Assembly (NCBI RefSeq): GCF_002844195.1
Contig: NZ_PEND01000004.1
Location: forward strand, 186,001-250,000
Direction of reading: 5' to 3'
Origin: Halegenticoccus soli
GTDB taxonomy: Archaea > Halobacteriota > Halobacteria > Halobacteriales > Haloferacaceae
Length of the DNA stretch: 64,000 nucleotides
Below the pieces are notes generated by a model. It had not been told where the DNA came from, did no database searches, and worked only from the letters and a program-made list of their open reading frames with translations. A program made the translations under genes and the position numbers. Shown here in pieces: positions 51,786 through 60,324 of the stretch (position 1 is its first letter; each line of letters begins with the position of its first letter).

Positions 51786-52076
51786 TCAGTCCGCGTACAG
51801 CGAGTAGGTGATGACGGCGAAGCCGAGGAGCGTCAACACGGCGTCGACGAGGACGCTCGCGTCCAGCGGAATGTGCAACACCTGGTGGGTGAGGCCGCCG
51901 ACGAACGCGCCGAGAGTGACGATGCCGAATCCGATCGCGAGCGCGCGCAGCGCCCTCGCGCCGGTTCGTCGGTAGGCCTTCCAGCTGAAGTACGTGATGA
52001 GCCCCCCGAGCACCAGGATGCCGGTCTTCACGGCGATGATGGCCGTGGTGACGAGGGTCGCGGACTCGTGGACCAT
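51786..52076 (-). CDS. Three-span membrane protein (DUF7521-type)
   Basis: 96 residues with three hydrophobic helices (about 9-28, 43-61, 74-93) and almost no loops. Its ATG (52076) directly follows the TAG of the upstream winged-helix gene, so the two are translated together, the usual pairing of this family with an ArsR-like regulator in haloarchaea as I recall. Function unknown; possibly the effector of the regulator. Confidence 0.7.
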   Translation of the reverse strand: MVHESATLVTTAIIAVKTGILVLGGLITYFSWKAYRRTGARALRALAIGFGIVTLGAFVGGLTHQVLHIPLDASVLVDAVLTLLGFAVITYSLYAD

Positions 52077-52454
52077 CTACGTCTCCCTCCTGACTTCGGA
52101 CCAGAGCTCGGCCAGCCGCTCGTCCGGGCCACGCTCGCGCGGTTCGACGGTCACTTCGAGGTCCCGCTCGTCCGTCAGCGCCACCACGACCGACTGGAAG
52201 CCGAGTTCGTACCGCGTCGTGTGGTGACCGTCGCTTCGGATCTCCGTCCGCTCGGCGAGCAGCGACGCGTCCGTCAGCAGGTCGAGTTTCCGGTAGGTCG
52301 TCGACAGAGGGATGTCGCATTGCTCCGAGAGTTCGCTTGCCGTCATTGGTTCCGAGAGGCTCTTTATTATCGTTCGGGCGGCCGGATCGTCGAGCGCACT
52401 GACGACGGTTTCCAGATCCACCCCGTCGCGTGCGTGCCGGTCGCGCACCATCAT
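52077..52454 (-). CDS. ArsR-like winged-helix transcriptional regulator
   Basis: 125 residues from the ATG at 52454. Winged helix: VVSALDDPAARTIIKSLSEP, MTASELSEQCDIPLSTTYRK, LDLLTDASLLAERTEI. The C-terminal part (ELGFQSVVVALTDERDLEVT) is a small effector or dimerisation region. ACTTATATCGG (about 52473-52483) is a well-placed TATA box, making the ATG at 52487 impossible as a start. Forms an operon with the DUF7521-type membrane protein. Confidence 0.8.
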   Translation of the reverse strand: MMVRDRHARDGVDLETVVSALDDPAARTIIKSLSEPMTASELSEQCDIPLSTTYRKLDLLTDASLLAERTEIRSDGHHTTRYELGFQSVVVALTDERDLEVTVEPRERGPDERLAELWSEVRRET

Positions 52455-52499
52455 CCGATACCAGTCGGTCCCCCGATATAAGTTCACGCGATACGCCGC

Positions 52500-53816
52500 T
52501 CAGTCGCGGTCGTACGCGCCCCGCTTTCGGAGTTCGCCCGCCCGCCGGAGCACCGACGGCGTCCGACAGACCCCCGGCGCGCCCGTCACCTGCGGGACCG
52601 TGCAGTTGTTGCAGCTCTCGCAGACGGCGCTCGCCCCCGCCGACGACGCGGCGAGCAGGCGCGCGGGGAGCCGCGGCTCGGCGTAGAACGGACGGGCCAT
52701 GCCGACCATGTCGCAGGCGGCGTCCGCCTCCCCGCCCGCGCCGAGCAGGCGGTCGATCCGGCGGCGCGTCCTGATGCCCCCCTCCGCGAGAACCGGTACG
52801 TCGACCGCTCGCCGGACCGCTCGGCAGAGGTCGGCGTTCCAGGCGGGTTCGAACCCGTACCGGAACGACTCGATCCAGTTGCCGAACGCGACGAGCCGCG
52901 CGCGCCACCGGCTTCCGAACGCCTCGGCGTACCCGGCGCGGAACCCCTCGTCGCGCCACGCCCGCGCCGGGTAGGCCCCGCGGACGACGCTCATGTCCCA
53001 GAACACCGACGTCCGCACGGGAACCAGCGCGTCGTAGCCGATCTCGTCGAGCCGCCGGCAGATCCGGACGGCGTCGGCCGCGGAGAGCCGCCGTCGGACG
53101 AACGGCGGGGCCTCCGTCTCGGCGGGCACCTTCGTCGTCAGCGGCGCGTCGCCGGCGCGGTCGTGGACCTCGTCGCGGACGACCTCCAGAAAGCGGACGC
53201 CGTCGGCGAACTCGTCCGTCCGGCGGTTGTAGAACGGCGAGAGGAACTGCTGGACGACGCCCATGTTCGCGCCGGCCAGGTGGACGACGTCGTACCCGGC
53301 GTCGACGGCGCGCGCCGCGGCGCGGCCGAAGTCGGCGGCGAGGCCGTACACCTCCTCGGTCGACAGGACGCGCGGGCGGTACGAGAGGAACCCCGCGCGG
53401 TCGAGGAGGCGAAGGAACGCGGGCGGCCGCGACACGGCGAGCTGTTCGAGCGCCGGGTGCGCGGCGCGGTAGCCCGCGTGCCACGTCTCCATGCTCCGGA
53501 GGCCGCCGTGCTCCAGCTGGACGGCGATGGTCGACCCGTGCTCGTGGATCCGGTCGGTCAGCCGCGAGAGCCGGGCCACGAAATCGGGGTCGTGGACGCG
53601 CGTCATGTTCGGCGCGGCGCAGCCCCCCTCGCCGCGGACGATCGTCGCCCCCTGGCAGACGAGCCCCGCGCCGGCCGCCGCGGCGGGTTCGAGGTCGGCG
53701 ATCAGCGCGTCGACCGCGCCCTCGCCGTTGCCGGCGCACTCGAGCAGCGGCGCGCGGTAGAGCCGGTTCGGGATCCGCACCCCGCCGATCTCGATCGGGT
53801 CCGCGAGTCGCGTCAT
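52500..53816 (-). CDS. Old Yellow Enzyme-family NADH:flavin oxidoreductase
   Basis: 438 residues, FMN-binding TIM barrel: RIPNRLYRAPLLECAGNGEG, IAVQLEHGGLRS, the phosphate-binding VPVLAEGGIRTRRRIDRLLG, and MVGMARPFYAEPRLPARLL. The C-terminal cysteine cluster (CESCNNCTVPQ... then a Cys in GVCRTP) resembles the 4Fe-4S-binding part of 2,4-dienoyl-CoA-reductase-like OYEs, but the C-terminal NAD-binding domains are absent. The substrate is unknown. Confidence 0.85.
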   Translation of the reverse strand: MTRLADPIEIGGVRIPNRLYRAPLLECAGNGEGAVDALIADLEPAAAAGAGLVCQGATIVRGEGGCAAPNMTRVHDPDFVARLSRLTDRIHEHGSTIAVQLEHGGLRSMETWHAGYRAAHPALEQLAVSRPPAFLRLLDRAGFLSYRPRVLSTEEVYGLAADFGRAAARAVDAGYDVVHLAGANMGVVQQFLSPFYNRRTDEFADGVRFLEVVRDEVHDRAGDAPLTTKVPAETEAPPFVRRRLSAADAVRICRRLDEIGYDALVPVRTSVFWDMSVVRGAYPARAWRDEGFRAGYAEAFGSRWRARLVAFGNWIESFRYGFEPAWNADLCRAVRRAVDVPVLAEGGIRTRRRIDRLLGAGGEADAACDMVGMARPFYAEPRLPARLLAASSAGASAVCESCNNCTVPQVTGAPGVCRTPSVLRRAGELRKRGAYDRD

Positions 53817-54099
53817 GGGCGACCATGGCGGCCGAGGGACAAAGGTTCTCGTGCGTCGACGGTCCGCTTGGGAGGGTGTGCGGGCGGTGGTGGACGAGCG
53901 CCATATTCGATGAACTACATTTTGATATACCGAATCTGAGTCGATCGAGAAACTCTCAAACTTCCTCTGCGCACAGTGAACGCCGCCCCGCGGCAGACAA
54001 CGAGAGCGGACGCGTGTTCGAGTGCCGAAACGATATGTGGATTCGAATCCAACAGCGAGTCACGTGCGAAGTGACGCTACGACCTCCCGTGGCGGTTAC
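53817..54099 (+). other. AT-richer intergenic stretch
   Basis: About 280 bases of lower GC than the surroundings, with a TATA-like TTTGATATACC at about 53922-53932. No gene, RNA or repeat could be identified. The local composition together with the unusual next gene may point to inserted DNA. Confidence 0.35.
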
Positions 54100-54474
54100 G
54101 TGACCCGGCGGGTCCTGATAGAGAATATCGGTTTCGGGGCTCTCGGGTTGCTCTACGCCCGACTAGTTCTCAGCGGTACGTCCGCGTCTCTGGCCGCGGT
54201 CAGAGACGAACTATCGTCGGTCCTGCTCGGAGCTCTTTTCGCCGCCCTCCTTTTTTCGGTTCTCGAACTGTCCGAATTCGGTACGAACGTCCAGAATATC
54301 CTCCGGAACTCGGCGCTCGTCACCGCGTCAGTTATCGTAGGGTTGCTCGTCGTCGTTGTCGTCCCCCTCGTGACGCACCTCGCGGACGGTATCCACGTCG
54401 AGGCGGCAGTCGCGTGGTTGATCGGCTTCTCGTCGGCGATGCCCGTCGTCTCTACCCTCTTTTATTTACGGTAA
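54100..54474 (+). CDS. Hypothetical four-span membrane protein
   Basis: 124 residues from the GTG at 54100; a GTG at 54022 in frame would add 26 hydrophilic residues. Hydrophobic segments: IGFGALGLLYARLVLSG, VLLGALFAALLFSVLEL, VTASVIVGLLVVVVVPLVTH and VAWLIGFSSAMPVVSTLFYL. Codon usage is less GC-biased than in neighbours. No family recognised; the gene may be strain-specific. Confidence 0.5.
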   Translation: MTRRVLIENIGFGALGLLYARLVLSGTSASLAAVRDELSSVLLGALFAALLFSVLELSEFGTNVQNILRNSALVTASVIVGLLVVVVVPLVTHLADGIHVEAAVAWLIGFSSAMPVVSTLFYLR

Positions 54475-54596
54475 AGGGGTACACGAATCCCCGTCGTCCG
54501 CTCACCGGAATCTCGCGCGCCGCATTCGAACCGCGCAGGAGCTGACCCTGTCCCGAACTCGGCGTTTCGCTCCTCTCGATACCGCACTGGGTCGGC

Positions 54597-55316
54597 TCAC
54601 GCCGGTCCACTCGACGATCGAACCCGTTCGAGACCGTCGAACACCGTCCGCAGGCGCGATTCGAGCGGCCCGGCCTTGTCGAGCTGCGCGCGGATCGTCG
54701 CGGCGTTCTGCACGTACCGACCCTCCGAGAGGTCCTCGTCTGCGTTTCGGAGGAGCTCCTCGACGGTCTCGGGCGAGGATTCGAGGTGGAACTGGAGGCC
54801 GACGACCCGGTCGTCGAAGACGAACGCCTGGTTCGGACAGGCGTCGGTTCCGGCCGCGCGCGTCGCGCCCGCCGGCAGGTCGAACGTCTCGCCGTGCCAG
54901 TGGAACGCGTCGTACTCGTCGCCCAGGGGGGCAAACGGCGGCAGGTCGGCCGCTTCCGGCGTTGCCTCGACCGGGAGCCAGCCGATCTCGCGGCGCTCGG
55001 CCTCGTACACCTCGGCCCCGAGAACCTCGGCGATCAGCTGCGATCCGAGACAGATCCCCACGACCGTCTTCCCGGCGTCGATCGCGTCCCGCACGAGCGC
55101 CTTCTCGTCGGCGAGCCAGGGGTACTCGGCCTCGTCGCGGACGCTCATCGGCCCGCCCAGGACGATCAGCCAGTCGAAGTCGGCAACCGATGGGAGGGAG
55201 TCGCCGTCGAACAGGCGCGTCCGGGTCAGTTCGTGACCGCGGTCGACCGCCCAGCGCTCGATCGTCCCCGGCCCTTCGAACGAGACGTGCTGGACGCAGC
55301 GGACCCGGAGCGTCAC
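54597..55316 (-). CDS. Class I glutamine amidotransferase-like protein
   Basis: 239 residues from the GTG at 55316, overlapping the stop of the protoglobin gene by four bases. GATase fold with a complete catalytic triad: C89 in GICLGSQLIAEVLGA, H177 and E179 in GLQFHLESSP. Also LIVLGGPMSVRDEAEYPWL near the N-terminus. It has no synthase domain, so it resembles stand-alone GMP-synthase-like amidotransferases; an acceptor protein is not apparent. Coupling to protoglobin is unusual. Confidence 0.87.
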   Translation of the reverse strand: MTLRVRCVQHVSFEGPGTIERWAVDRGHELTRTRLFDGDSLPSVADFDWLIVLGGPMSVRDEAEYPWLADEKALVRDAIDAGKTVVGICLGSQLIAEVLGAEVYEAERREIGWLPVEATPEAADLPPFAPLGDEYDAFHWHGETFDLPAGATRAAGTDACPNQAFVFDDRVVGLQFHLESSPETVEELLRNADEDLSEGRYVQNAATIRAQLDKAGPLESRLRTVFDGLERVRSSSGPA

Positions 55317-55903
55317 CAGTCCCCCTCTTTCATGTAGGGATAGCTCCAGAGGGCGACCTGGAGCGTGACCGACTTGAACCACGCGTGGTACATCTCGTCG
55401 ACCTCCCCGGGCGAGTGATCCCCCGCTTCGAGGAACTCGCGGATCGTCGCCGTGATCGGATAGACGAACGCGATCACGTACCGGAGGTCGATGTTCGGCA
55501 CGGAGTCGACCCGGTCGGTTTGGTTCTTTTTCGTCCGGCGGTGCCTGCGGCCGATCTCGAACTGGTAGTTCAGCCAGTCCTGATCGTACGGGGCGTCACA
55601 CGTGTCGCGGATCCACTGGCCGAAGCGCTCGCGCACCCGGTCGAGGTACTCCTCGTCGGGCTCGCCGGCGGGCCCGGCGAAGTAGCGGAGAAGGAATTCG
55701 TGGTCGGCGACGAAGCCGTACCAGAGGTCGAGGATCTCGTCGATCTGCGGTTCGAGGACTTCGCCCGCCCGCCGGAGCGCGCGCTCGTCGGCCTCCGTGA
55801 ACATGACCGTCCGCTTCAGCCGCTCGAACTCGTCCGCGTCGATCGGCGCTTCGGGGACGGACTCGTCGCCGTACGTGTATCCCGGCAGTTGTTGGTCCGC
55901 CAT
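55313..55903 (-). CDS. Protoglobin (heme-binding gas sensor/dioxygenase)
   Basis: 196-residue globin-fold protein of the protoglobin family. Diagnostic elements: PGYTYGDESVPEAPIDADEF at the N-terminus, TEADERALRRAGEVLEPQ, and YQFEIGRRHRRTKKNQTD with the proximal heme ligand H121. The C-terminal helix is VDEMYHAWFKSVTLQVALWS. There is no kinase, methyl-acceptor or cyclase domain, so it is a single-domain protoglobin, likely binding O2, CO or NO. It is the first gene of a two-gene transcript with the amidotransferase and is divergent from an HxlR regulator. Confidence 0.9.
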   Translation of the reverse strand: MADQQLPGYTYGDESVPEAPIDADEFERLKRTVMFTEADERALRRAGEVLEPQIDEILDLWYGFVADHEFLLRYFAGPAGEPDEEYLDRVRERFGQWIRDTCDAPYDQDWLNYQFEIGRRHRRTKKNQTDRVDSVPNIDLRYVIAFVYPITATIREFLEAGDHSPGEVDEMYHAWFKSVTLQVALWSYPYMKEGDW

Positions 55904-55950
55904 GGCGTATCACCTACCTCACCGTACGCGGGTCGGCGCGGTAAAGCTGG

Positions 55951-55994
55951 TAGTAATGTTGAACTTAGTAGCTCCACTACGGTGAACCAACTAC
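55951..55994. promoter_or_regulatory. Symmetric operator-like region between protoglobin and HxlR genes
   Basis: The core GTAG-CTCCA-CTAC lies at 55968-55980, flanked at similar distances by further TAGTA (55951-55955) and CTACG (55990-55994) half-sites, so the whole region is roughly dyad-symmetric. It lies just upstream of the HxlR ATG (55999) and ~50 bases upstream of the protoglobin start. It is the natural candidate for an HxlR binding site controlling both directions. Confidence 0.5.
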
Positions 55995-55998
55995 GCGC

Positions 55999-56301
55999 AT
56001 GGGAACGACAGACGCGGAGTGGGGTGGGATCTGGGAGGTGCTCGGCTGTAAGTGGACGTTCCACATCCTGCGGTTCCTCTCGACGCGCCCCGCCCAGTTC
56101 AATCAGATCAAAAACGCGATCGAGGGGCTGCCGGCGAGCACGCTCTCGACCCGGCTGAAGAGCTTACGGGAGGAAAACCTCGTCTCGCGGTCGGTGGCGG
56201 ACTCGACGCCGCCGACCGTCACCTACGCGCTCACCGAGAAGGGCGAAGAGCTTGCCGAGATAATCGCCCGGATCGAGGAGCTCGAACGGCGGTACGAGTG
56301 A
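55999..56301 (+). CDS. HxlR-family transcriptional regulator
   Basis: 100 residues: a winged helix of the HxlR/MarR-like family with the typical VLGCKWTFHILRFLSTRPAQ, FNQIKNAIEGLPASTLSTRL and TYALTEKGEELAEI. The single N-terminal cysteine (in GCKW) sits at the position used for redox or electrophile sensing in several HxlR members. Divergent from the protoglobin operon, which it probably regulates. Confidence 0.85.
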   Translation: MGTTDAEWGGIWEVLGCKWTFHILRFLSTRPAQFNQIKNAIEGLPASTLSTRLKSLREENLVSRSVADSTPPTVTYALTEKGEELAEIIARIEELERRYE

Positions 56302-56305
56302 TCGA

Positions 56306-56701
56306 CTACCGACGCGCCCGCTCGTGTTCGAGAAGCCGCCGCTTCAGCGCCACCCCCTCCTCGCCGCCCGCCGAGTACCCGCCGAGCGAGTTCGCCCCGA
56401 CGATCCGGTGGCACGGGACGACGATCGGAACGGGGTTCCGCCCGCACGCCTGCCCCACCGCGACCGGCGCCGTGTCCAGTTCCGCGGCCACCTCGCCGTA
56501 GGTGCGAGTCTCACCGTACGGAATGCGGCGCATGCGCGCCATCACCCGTCCGGTCAGCCCGCCGGGGGCCGCGACGGCGAGATCGAAGTCCGTCCGTTCG
56601 CCCCGCTCGTACGCGGTAATCTGCCGACGGATCGCCTCCGGCGGTTCCTCGACGACCGATTCGTCGATCTCCACCTCGGTTCCGAGTATCTCGACGAGCA
56701 T
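56306..56701 (-). CDS. ogt: O6-methylguanine-DNA methyltransferase family protein
   Basis: 131 residues. MGMT/ATL active-site motif VPCHRIVGANSLGGYSAG with acceptor cysteine C97, preceded by the helix-turn-helix region RIPYGETRTYGEVAAELDTA and GQACGRNP. Short, without a long N-terminal domain. Repairs O6-alkylguanine directly. Four bases after alkA on the same strand, so the pair is an alkylation-repair operon. Confidence 0.92.
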   Translation of the reverse strand: MLVEILGTEVEIDESVVEEPPEAIRRQITAYERGERTDFDLAVAAPGGLTGRVMARMRRIPYGETRTYGEVAAELDTAPVAVGQACGRNPVPIVVPCHRIVGANSLGGYSAGGEEGVALKRRLLEHERARR

Positions 56702-56705
56702 CGTA

Positions 56706-57302
56706 TCACGCCGACTTTTTCGCGGAGTCGCGCGCCCGCGCGTCGTCGTACGCGTGCCAGACGTAGAGGCAGGCGACGCTCCGGTAGGGCCGCCACGCCT
56801 TCGCGCGTTCGACCATCTCCTCGCGGCTCATCCCCTCCCCGTAGAGGTGCCGCATCCCGTTCCGGATGCCGAGGTCCTCGACCGGGAACACGTCCTCACG
56901 GCCGAGTCCGAACATGAGGAACGTCTTCGCGGTCCACGCGCCCACGCCGCGGATCGCGGTCAGTTCGTCGACGACCTCCTCGTCGGTCATCCCTTCGAAC
57001 GTCGCGCGCGTCAGCCCCCGATCGCGGAAGGCGCGGGCCGCGTTCCGCACGTACTCAATCTTCTGTCCGGACAGCCCGGCCTCCCGGAGCGATTCGTCGT
57101 CCGCCCGGATGAGGGACTCGGGGGTGATCTCGTGGCGGGCGAACAGCCGCTCGCGGATCGAGCTCGCGGCGGCGGTCGACAGCTGCTGGTTGACGATCGA
57201 GACGACGAGCCGTTCGAACGGCTCGTCGGCCGCCGAGAGTTCGAGCGGACCGTGAGCCTCGACGATCTCGGCGAGCACCGGATCGTTTCGGAGAGGTTGC
57301 AT
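56706..57302 (-). CDS. alkA: DNA-3-methyladenine glycosylase (AlkA-like, HhH-GPD)
   Basis: 198 residues from the ATG at 57302. HhH-GPD superfamily: FERLVVSIVNQQLSTAAASS, the helix-hairpin-helix ELTAIRGVGAWTAKTFLMFG, then DVFPVEDLGIRNGM with the catalytic aspartate. There is no iron-sulfur loop, so it is of the AlkA type and not the Nth/MutY type. Removes alkylated bases; upstream of ogt in one transcript. Confidence 0.92.
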   Translation of the reverse strand: MQPLRNDPVLAEIVEAHGPLELSAADEPFERLVVSIVNQQLSTAAASSIRERLFARHEITPESLIRADDESLREAGLSGQKIEYVRNAARAFRDRGLTRATFEGMTDEEVVDELTAIRGVGAWTAKTFLMFGLGREDVFPVEDLGIRNGMRHLYGEGMSREEMVERAKAWRPYRSVACLYVWHAYDDARARDSAKKSA

Positions 57303-57491
57303 TGATCGGGGATAGAGAGGCCCGACGGCGTCAAAAACGTGCGCCAAGCGGGGCGGAAGTGAACTAGCGACGAACGTCGGAGGCCTCGTTCGTCCCACCC
57401 CTGACCGACGGTGACGGTGGGAAGGGAGTTCCCGACCAGCGCTGGGAATGGACAGTGCCGGGAATGGATGTCCCCGACCTCGACGGTTGGT

Positions 57492-57995
57492 TCAGGCGGT
57501 TTCCTCCGCAACTCGCCCGATAATCTCGTACTCCTCGCCGCTGTACGCGATGAACCGGACGTCTTCGAGCGAGCGCGGCTCGAAGTCGCGGATCTCCTCG
57601 CAGATGAGGCGCGCGCCCTCTTCCAGCGGGAACCCGGCGACCCCGCAGCCGAGCGCCGGGAGGACGAGCGACCGGCAGCCGCGCTCGTCGGCGGCCGCGA
57701 GCGCGCTGCGGGTCGCCTCGCGGATGCTCTCCTCGGTCGCCTGCCCGTCGCCGTAGTGCGGCATGGCCGCGGCGTGGACGACGTATTCCGCGTCGAGCTC
57801 GTAGGCGTCCGTGACGGCCGCCTCGCCGAGATCGACCGGACCCTTCTCCATCGCCTCCTCGTTTATCGGCCCGCCCGCCGCGCGGCGGAGCGCGCCCGCG
57901 ACCCCCGAGCCCATCCGGAGGCTCGTTCCCGCGGCGTTGACGAGCGCGTCGGCCTCCTGTTCGGCGATGTCTCCCTGGATCACCGTGAATTTCAT
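57492..57995 (-). CDS. Macro-domain protein (ADP-ribose-related hydrolase)
   Basis: 167 residues, the whole protein being one macro domain: KFTVIQGDIAEQEADALVNA, AGTSLRMGSGVAGALRRAAG (glycine-rich binding loop), EYVVHAAAMPHYGDGQ, and RSLVLPALGCGVAGFPLEEG. It probably binds or deacylates ADP-ribose derivatives. Near the alkylation-repair genes but with its own promoter. Confidence 0.92.
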   Translation of the reverse strand: MKFTVIQGDIAEQEADALVNAAGTSLRMGSGVAGALRRAAGGPINEEAMEKGPVDLGEAAVTDAYELDAEYVVHAAAMPHYGDGQATEESIREATRSALAAADERGCRSLVLPALGCGVAGFPLEEGARLICEEIRDFEPRSLEDVRFIAYSGEEYEIIGRVAEETA

Positions 57996-58102
57996 ATCGC
58001 GGTATTCGCTTTCAAAGCAAAAAAGCGTGGATGATCGATACGCCGCGGCGGCGGAAAACGGTCGGCGAATCGGCTGTCGGGCTCAGGCGTCCGCGCGGCG
58101 CT

Positions 58103-60247
58103 TCACCGGGCGTCGTCGTCCTCGCTCGCCGGGTCGTGGCGCTCGTACCACGCCGTGATCTGTTCAAGCCGGTGGATCGCCCGCTCCGGCGTCCCGATGT
58201 CGTGGTGCTCGTCCGGGTAGACGACGAGCTTCGCGTCCACCCCCTGCTTTCTGGCGCTGACGTACAGCTGCTCGGACTGCGACGGCGGGCAGCGCCAGTC
58301 GCGCCCGCCGGCCATCACCAGAAGCGGCGTCCGGACGTTCCCGACGTCGGTGATGCTGGAGGACGCGTCGAACGCTCCCTGGTTCTCCCACGGCAGGCCG
58401 TACTCGTTTTCGGTCCAGACGTGGCTGTCGTCGGTGCCGAACGCCGAGCGGAGGTCGTAGATCCCGTGCTCCGGCGCGGCCGCCGCGAGCGCGTCCGTCT
58501 GCGTGACCAGATACCCCTGCGCGATGCCGCCGTAGGAGAAGCCGTAGCCGAACACCCGATCGGGATCGGCCCACCCGCGATCGACCGCGCTTTCGATCCC
58601 CGCGACGACGTCCTCGACCTCGACCGTCCCCCAGCGGCCGCGGAGCGTCTCCGCGAACTCGCGGCCGTACGACGAGCCGCCCCGGTAGTTCGGCCGAAAG
58701 ATCACGTACCCCCGGCTGACCAGGGCGGCGTGCGAGAAGTCGAACACGGGCTCGTCGTAGGATATCGGCCCGCCGTGGATGGCGACGACGAGCGGACGGG
58801 GTACGGGATCGTCCGGGTCGAACTCCGGCGGGTGATAGAGGAGGCCGTCGATCTCCCAGCCCGAACTCTCGTAGCTGAACCGCCGGCACGCGGGCATCGC
58901 GCACTCGTTGGTAAAATCGTCGTTGACGGCCGTGAGCCGCCGGAGCGACGGCGGTTCCGCCTCGGCGTCGAGGTCCGCGGCGTCGACCGCGAAGGCGTCG
59001 TGGCCGTCGGTCGGGTGCGAGAACGTCGTCGCGGCCGTCCCGCCGCGGAGGTCGAACCCCTGCATCGCGCGGTCGTCCCCCTGCGCCTCGAAGACGCGGT
59101 CGACCGAGCCGTCGACCCCGACGCGGATCAGCCGCGTCCGACCCTCGTCGGCGGCGAGCGCGTACAGGGTCTCGTCGTCTTCCCACACCGGCCGCGCGCT
59201 CCAGGCGAGCGTCCGATCGAGGTCCGCCGTCAGCGACTCGTACCCGGCCCCGTCGTGGAGGTACACCTGCGCGGGGATGCACCAGTTCTCGGGGTCGCGC
59301 CCGACGAACGCGAGGCGGGTGCCGTCGGGCGACCACCGGGGGAAGCCGACGGCCAGGTCCGAATCGGTCAGCTTCGTCAGGTCGCTCCCGTCGGGGCGGA
59401 TCGCGTACAGGTCCCGGACGAGCGTGTCGTCCGGATTCTCGGTCCGACAGGACGTGAAGGCGATCCGCCCGTCCGCTCCCCACGAGGGGTCCATCCCCGA
59501 GAGGGGTTCGAACGCGCCGCCGCCGTACGCGTCGTCGAGGCGCGTCTCCTCCCCGGAGTCGAGGTCGACGACGAACAGGTACGCCGTGACCGCGTCGAGC
59601 CACCCCGCGCCGTCGAGCTTGTGCTGCAGGCGCTCCGTCTCGATCGGGCCGCCGTCGCGGCGCTCCTTCAGGTACTCGCGCTCCTCGTCGGTCGGGTCGC
59701 GGGCCGCGATCGCGATCCGCTCGCCGTCCGGACCCCAGTCGAACTCGCTCACGCCCTCCTCGCGGTCCGTCACCTGGCGGGCGTCGCCGCCCAGATCGAG
59801 GTCGAACAGCCAGACCTGCGCCTTCGGCTCGTCGCCGTCGCCGCCGTCGCCTCCGTTTTCGCTCCCGTTCTCGTCCTCTTCACCGTTCCGGTCCTCGTCG
59901 CCGTTCTCGCCCTCCTTTCGGTCGCTTCGGTCCTCGTCGTCCCCCGCCTCCGCCTCGTCCGTCTCCCGACCGACCCGCCGCTCCGTGTCCTCCTCGCGGG
60001 CGGCGAGGAAGGCGAGGCGGTCCCCGTCGGGGCTCCACCTGGGGCTGCTCGCGCCCGGAAGCCGGGTCAGCCGGTGCGGCTCGCGCCCCCCGTCGGTCGG
60101 GACGACGAACAGCGACGGGACGAACTCGTCCTCGTCGGGGTCGGCCTCGGCGGCGCAGAAGGCGAGGCGCCCGCCGTCCGGCGAGAGGGCGATCTCGGTG
60201 ATGCGAGTGAGGTCGCAGAGGGCGTCGAGCGGAATCGGCTCCGTCAT
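58103..60247 (-). CDS. S9-family (prolyl oligopeptidase-like) serine peptidase
   Basis: 714 residues. N-terminal seven-bladed propeller with repeated blocks like SPRWSPDGDRLAFLA and FPRWSPDGTRLAFVG. C-terminal alpha/beta hydrolase: nucleophile serine in FGYGFSYGGIAQGYL (~570), Asp in MAGGRDWRCPP (~647), His in YPDEHHDIGTP (~680). A very acidic Asp/Glu/Asn/Gly stretch (~85-135) lies in the propeller, as in many haloarchaeal proteins. No signal peptide, so it is cytoplasmic. Acylaminoacyl-peptidase-like activity is inferred. Confidence 0.9.
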   Translation of the reverse strand: MTEPIPLDALCDLTRITEIALSPDGGRLAFCAAEADPDEDEFVPSLFVVPTDGGREPHRLTRLPGASSPRWSPDGDRLAFLAAREEDTERRVGRETDEAEAGDDEDRSDRKEGENGDEDRNGEEDENGSENGGDGGDGDEPKAQVWLFDLDLGGDARQVTDREEGVSEFDWGPDGERIAIAARDPTDEEREYLKERRDGGPIETERLQHKLDGAGWLDAVTAYLFVVDLDSGEETRLDDAYGGGAFEPLSGMDPSWGADGRIAFTSCRTENPDDTLVRDLYAIRPDGSDLTKLTDSDLAVGFPRWSPDGTRLAFVGRDPENWCIPAQVYLHDGAGYESLTADLDRTLAWSARPVWEDDETLYALAADEGRTRLIRVGVDGSVDRVFEAQGDDRAMQGFDLRGGTAATTFSHPTDGHDAFAVDAADLDAEAEPPSLRRLTAVNDDFTNECAMPACRRFSYESSGWEIDGLLYHPPEFDPDDPVPRPLVVAIHGGPISYDEPVFDFSHAALVSRGYVIFRPNYRGGSSYGREFAETLRGRWGTVEVEDVVAGIESAVDRGWADPDRVFGYGFSYGGIAQGYLVTQTDALAAAAPEHGIYDLRSAFGTDDSHVWTENEYGLPWENQGAFDASSSITDVGNVRTPLLVMAGGRDWRCPPSQSEQLYVSARKQGVDAKLVVYPDEHHDIGTPERAIHRLEQITAWYERHDPASEDDDAR

Positions 60248-60281
60248 GCGTCGTACCTGTCCACGCCGCGTGATATACGTT

Positions 60282-60314
60282 GTCGGTCCGAACGGCTCAT
60301 GTGGTCGGACCGAC
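60282..60314. promoter_or_regulatory. 9-bp inverted repeat between the S9 peptidase and IMPase genes
   Basis: Arms GTCGGTCCG (60282-60290) and CGGACCGAC (60306-60314) are perfect complements, separated by 15 bases. GATATACG (60272-60279) is a probable TATA box for the plus-strand gene, so the repeat spans its transcription start. Candidate operator for the divergent pair, or a leader hairpin. Confidence 0.5.
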
Positions 60315-60324
60315 TGGCGTCCGT

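Noticed and set aside
51786-52454. Toxin-antitoxin reading of the wHTH/DUF7521 pair
   Set aside because: The three-span membrane protein has no toxin signature and the pair is, to my knowledge, a common haloarchaeal regulator/membrane-protein operon.
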